Positions 61,556 to 64,000 of a stretch of 64,000 bases of DNA are shown in pieces (the first letter of the stretch is position 1; every line of letters begins with the position of its first letter). Source of the DNA: JACCWP01 sp963785115. Its GTDB lineage: Bacteria > Actinomycetota > Actinomycetes > Propionibacteriales > Nocardioidaceae. The stretch spans positions 248,001 through 312,000 of the forward strand of contig CAWATY010000009.1 in assembly GCA_963785115.1 (NCBI GenBank), given 5' to 3'. The notes beneath the pieces were generated by a model. It made no database searches, was not told the origin of the DNA, and saw only the letters and a list, made by a program, of their open reading frames with translations. The translations under genes and the position numbers were made by a program.

Positions 61556-61654
61556 GGGTCGTGCGTCGCCCAGGCTCCTCCGTCACTGCCGCGCCCCGAG
61601 CTGTAGGCAGCCGCCCCATCTGCCATCTCGCTGTCGGTCATTCAGCGTTCCCGG

Positions 61655-62335
61655 TCACCGCACCTCGCGAGTCGAGAGAGCGGTCACGTCCGTCGGCACC
61701 GGTATGTCCGTGGCGCAGTCTGCGCTGCGTACGGGTTCGTCGACGACGGTGCGCAGTGGCACCACGCCCGCCCACACCCCGCCTTCCTCGACGTCCTCGT
61801 CGTCGTCGCCCGGGTCGCCGGTCCGCACCTTGACCGATGCCTCGTGCAGCGACAGCGCCAGCACGGTCGTCGCGGCGAGCTCCTTGCGGGTGTTCGCGCG
61901 CAGGGTGCCGCTCCGACCCGGCACCACGTGGTCGACGACCAGCGAGAGTGCCCGGTCGCGCTCTGAGGTGTCGGTCACCTGGCGCGCGGTGCCGATGACG
62001 ACCGCGCTGCGGTAGTTCATCGAGTGGTTGAAGGCCGACCGGGCGAGGACCAGCCCGTCGACCAGCGTGACCGTCACGCACACCGGCTGCAACGGGGCGG
62101 TGACCAGGCTCCGGGCGGCCACCGATCCGTGCACGTAGAGCGTGCCGTCGGTGTCCGGACCGTCGAGGTCGTAGCCGTAGACCGTCGGCAGCACCCGGGG
62201 CACGCCGTCGACGACCACTCCGAGGTGGCAGATCGTGCCCGCGGCCAGCACCTCGTGCAGCGCTTCGCGATCGGGTCGGGCCCGGTTGCCACGGAGCACT
62301 GTCGTGCGACGGGTGGGGGAGAGCGGGCTGGTCAC
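61655..62335 (-). CDS. pyridoxamine 5'-phosphate oxidase-fold protein
   Basis: A 226-residue protein with the split-barrel FMN-binding fold. Family features are RGNRARPDREALHEVLAAGTICHLGVVVDGVPRVLPTVYGY, LYVHGSVAARSL, VDGLVLARSAFNHSMNYRSAVVIG and VVPGRSGTLRANTRKELAATTVLAL. Related proteins bind FMN, F420 or haem, so the reaction cannot be stated. GTG 62335 was chosen over an ATG or other start upstream because the family sequence begins shortly after it. It is convergent with the MFS gene. Confidence 0.85.
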   Translation of the reverse strand: MTSPLSPTRRTTVLRGNRARPDREALHEVLAAGTICHLGVVVDGVPRVLPTVYGYDLDGPDTDGTLYVHGSVAARSLVTAPLQPVCVTVTLVDGLVLARSAFNHSMNYRSAVVIGTARQVTDTSERDRALSLVVDHVVPGRSGTLRANTRKELAATTVLALSLHEASVKVRTGDPGDDDEDVEEGGVWAGVVPLRTVVDEPVRSADCATDIPVPTDVTALSTREVR

Positions 62336-62393
62336 ATGGCCAGCCTGACGGATCCCCGGCCGCGCCGTCATCCGGGTTGACCGGTCGCGACCC

Positions 62394-64000
62394 TCACGCC
62401 CGGGTCTGGGCTCCGCGGAACAAGACCAGCGCGAGCACGGCGGCCACGACCGCGCAGGCGGCGGCGCCGACGAAGACCGTCTCCAGCTGCGCCAGCCCCG
62501 CTTCGAGCAGCCGGTCGCCGTACCCGGGGCAGTCGGTGGGCGTCTCCGGGCAGAGCTCCTGCACCGGCGGGATGGTCGCGGTGACGTCGTAGAACCGGCG
62601 CAGGCCGATAGTCGTCAGGGCGGAGATGCCGACCAGCATGCCGACCATCCGGGCGACGACGACCAGCGCGCTGCTCACCCCGTGCACCGCCTGGTCGGTC
62701 GCCGCCAGCAGCGCGGCGTTGACGGGTGCCACGGCAAGGCCGAACCCGAAGCCAGCGATGACCAGCGGCACCGTGGCGGTCCACGACCGCAGGGCGTCGG
62801 CGTCCCAGCCGGCCATCAGCACGAAGCCGACCGCGGCCAGCACCATGCCGGTGGCGGTCAGCACGCCCACCGGCACCCGCCGGGTGAACCAGCCGCCGAC
62901 CAGCGCGCCGACCGGCAGCGCCGCGAGGAACCGGACGAGGACGAGCGCGGCGTCCAGCTGGGAGTCGGGGTAGACGGTCAGCCGGGCGAAGAACGGGATG
63001 TCCACCAGGGCCGCGATCAGCGAGGCACCGACGAACAACGACACCAGCACCGACCCCCACGCCGCCCGTCGGCGCAGCGCCTGGCGCGGCACCAGGGGAT
63101 GGGTGCTGGTGCGTTGCCGCCAACCGAAGAGCACCGCGGCCACGGCCGAGCCCCCGAGCCACCACAGCCCGCCGGTGCTGAGCACGGCCACCTCGGGGTC
63201 GGCCGACGCGAATGCCACGATCACGCCACCCAGCGCCGCCCCCAGCAGCAAGGCGCCGACGACGTCGGTGCGGGCCAGCACCGCACCCCACGCCCGCCAT
63301 GCCAGCAGCGGCCGCCGGGCGGTGAGCTGGCGCACCATGAACAGCGCCAGCAGGGCGTACGCCGCGACCGCCAGTGGTGTGAGCCAGCGGCTCTCGCCCA
63401 CGAACGGCAGGAAGGCACGTCCCCACTCGACGTCGGTGACCAGTCCCGTCGGTTCGCGCATCACGACGGCGACACAGCCGAGCGCGGCGGCAACGAGCAA
63501 CGCACCGACCACGTCGACCCGGCCGGGCCGCGGGTCCGTCGGGTCCGGCTGCCCCGGCGGGAGCCGTACCAGCGCGGCGGCCAGGACGAGTCCCACCGCG
63601 AGGTTGAGCCAGAAGATCGCCCGCCAGTCACTGACCGCCAGGACCGCGGCCCCGTAGACCGGGCCCAGCACGGAGCCCAGCTCCTGCACCGCCCCGACCA
63701 CGCCGAGCGGCAGCCCGCGGCGCTGCGGCGGCCACAGGTCCGCCACCAGGGCGAGGGTGGCCGGCACCAGTCCGCCGCCGCCGACGCCCTGCACGAACCG
63801 CCCGGTCACCATCGAGGGCAGGTCGTAGGCGGCAGCGGTCACCAGGGAGCCGACCGCGAAGACGACGAGCGACCCGACCAGCACCGGTGTGCGGCCGCGC
63901 AGGTCGGCGAGCCGGCCGATCAGCGGCAGCACGCCGACGTAGCCGAGCAGGAAGCCCGAGATCAGCGGCGCGGCCCGCTGCAGCTCGTCGGTGTTCAGCC
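62394..64000 (-). CDS. MFS transporter, DHA2 (14-helix) type, partial at right edge
   Basis: At least 535 residues of a drug:H+ antiporter-2 family exporter; the N-terminus lies beyond base 64000, as the frame continues open to the edge with family sequence (DELQRAAPLISGFLLGYVG). Motif A is PLIGRLADLRGRTPVL and motif C is ELGSVLGPVYGAAVL, followed by DWRAIFWLNLAVG. An unusual Cys-containing loop near the C-terminus (PVQELCPETPTDCPGYGDRL) is probably extracellular. The substrate is unknown. Confidence 0.9.
   Translation of the reverse strand, partial: LNTDELQRAAPLISGFLLGYVGVLPLIGRLADLRGRTPVLVGSLVVFAVGSLVTAAAYDLPSMVTGRFVQGVGGGGLVPATLALVADLWPPQRRGLPLGVVGAVQELGSVLGPVYGAAVLAVSDWRAIFWLNLAVGLVLAAALVRLPPGQPDPTDPRPGRVDVVGALLVAAALGCVAVVMREPTGLVTDVEWGRAFLPFVGESRWLTPLAVAAYALLALFMVRQLTARRPLLAWRAWGAVLARTDVVGALLLGAALGGVIVAFASADPEVAVLSTGGLWWLGGSAVAAVLFGWRQRTSTHPLVPRQALRRRAAWGSVLVSLFVGASLIAALVDIPFFARLTVYPDSQLDAALVLVRFLAALPVGALVGGWFTRRVPVGVLTATGMVLAAVGFVLMAGWDADALRSWTATVPLVIAGFGFGLAVAPVNAALLAATDQAVHGVSSALVVVARMVGMLVGISALTTIGLRRFYDVTATIPPVQELCPETPTDCPGYGDRLLEAGLAQLETVFVGAAACAVVAAVLALVLFRGAQTRA

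Noticed and set aside
1..64000. CRISPR arrays, insertion sequences, prophage or rRNA
   Set aside because: No regularly spaced repeats, transposase or integrase sequence, or rRNA-like segment was found in the window.

Overview
The window is a stretch of very GC-rich actinobacterial chromosome, most likely from Nocardioides or a close relative in the Nocardioidaceae. This rests on gene content: the hisI / Trp-associated membrane protein / HGxxPAAW / trpCBA / lgt / gltBD order, an ANTAR response regulator next to a branched-chain amino-acid importer, a DUF7455 zinc protein beside a type II topoisomerase B subunit, a Lys/Ala-rich sigma-A N-terminus, and frequent GTG starts with 4-base stop/start overlaps. 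The genus is an inference; no rRNA gene is present.

Left part (1-14.6 kb): the end of an ABC exporter ATPase, then a tightly packed + strand run for amino-acid biosynthesis and envelope functions: hisI, a Trp-locus membrane protein, an HGxxPAAW protein, trpC, trpB, trpA, an SCO copper lipoprotein, lgt, both glutamate synthase subunits (gltB, gltD) and pyruvate kinase. trpE is absent from its usual place after hisI.

14.6-25.4 kb: on the minus strand, a Tat-exported propeller-amidohydrolase fusion, then a freestanding HTH/LAGLIDADG protein 30 bp behind a tRNA-Leu(CAA). The pdtaR-like regulator follows on the + strand. A complete branched-chain amino-acid ABC importer (livK-H-M-G-F, minus) comes next, with three copies of one inverted arm between livK and livH, and then a DUF554 membrane protein.

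25.4-40.8 kb: polA, a small membrane protein, a secreted M36 metallopeptidase, rpsA with a clear promoter and terminator, and a divergent pair (37-codon membrane ORF / GlxA-type AraC regulator) around a palindromic operator candidate. A secreted S53 (sedolisin) peptidase, coaE and a group-2 sigma factor follow.

40.8-57.3 kb: a DrrAB-type exporter, an S9 oligopeptidase with an apparent frameshift, dinB, DUF4192, a glutamate-cysteine ligase family protein, a universal stress protein, an HhH-GPD repair protein and the principal sigma factor, which also shows an apparent frameshift in its Lys/Ala-rich N-terminus. After a gene-poor gap come a 53-codon CxxC ORF, a folate C1 pair (cyclodeaminase-like protein and fhs), a cell-wall amidase, DUF456 and DUF7455.

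57.3-64 kb: a topoisomerase IV/gyrase B subunit whose 5' end lacks a normal in-frame start, a divergent CGNR zinc-finger regulator / MFS exporter pair that looks like an insertion, a pyridoxamine-phosphate-oxidase-fold protein, and a DHA2-type MFS transporter cut by the window edge. Three housekeeping or conserved genes (S9 peptidase, sigA, parE) need a small indel to read normally. Sequence or assembly error in GC-rich runs is the simplest explanation, but each could be real and is reported separately.
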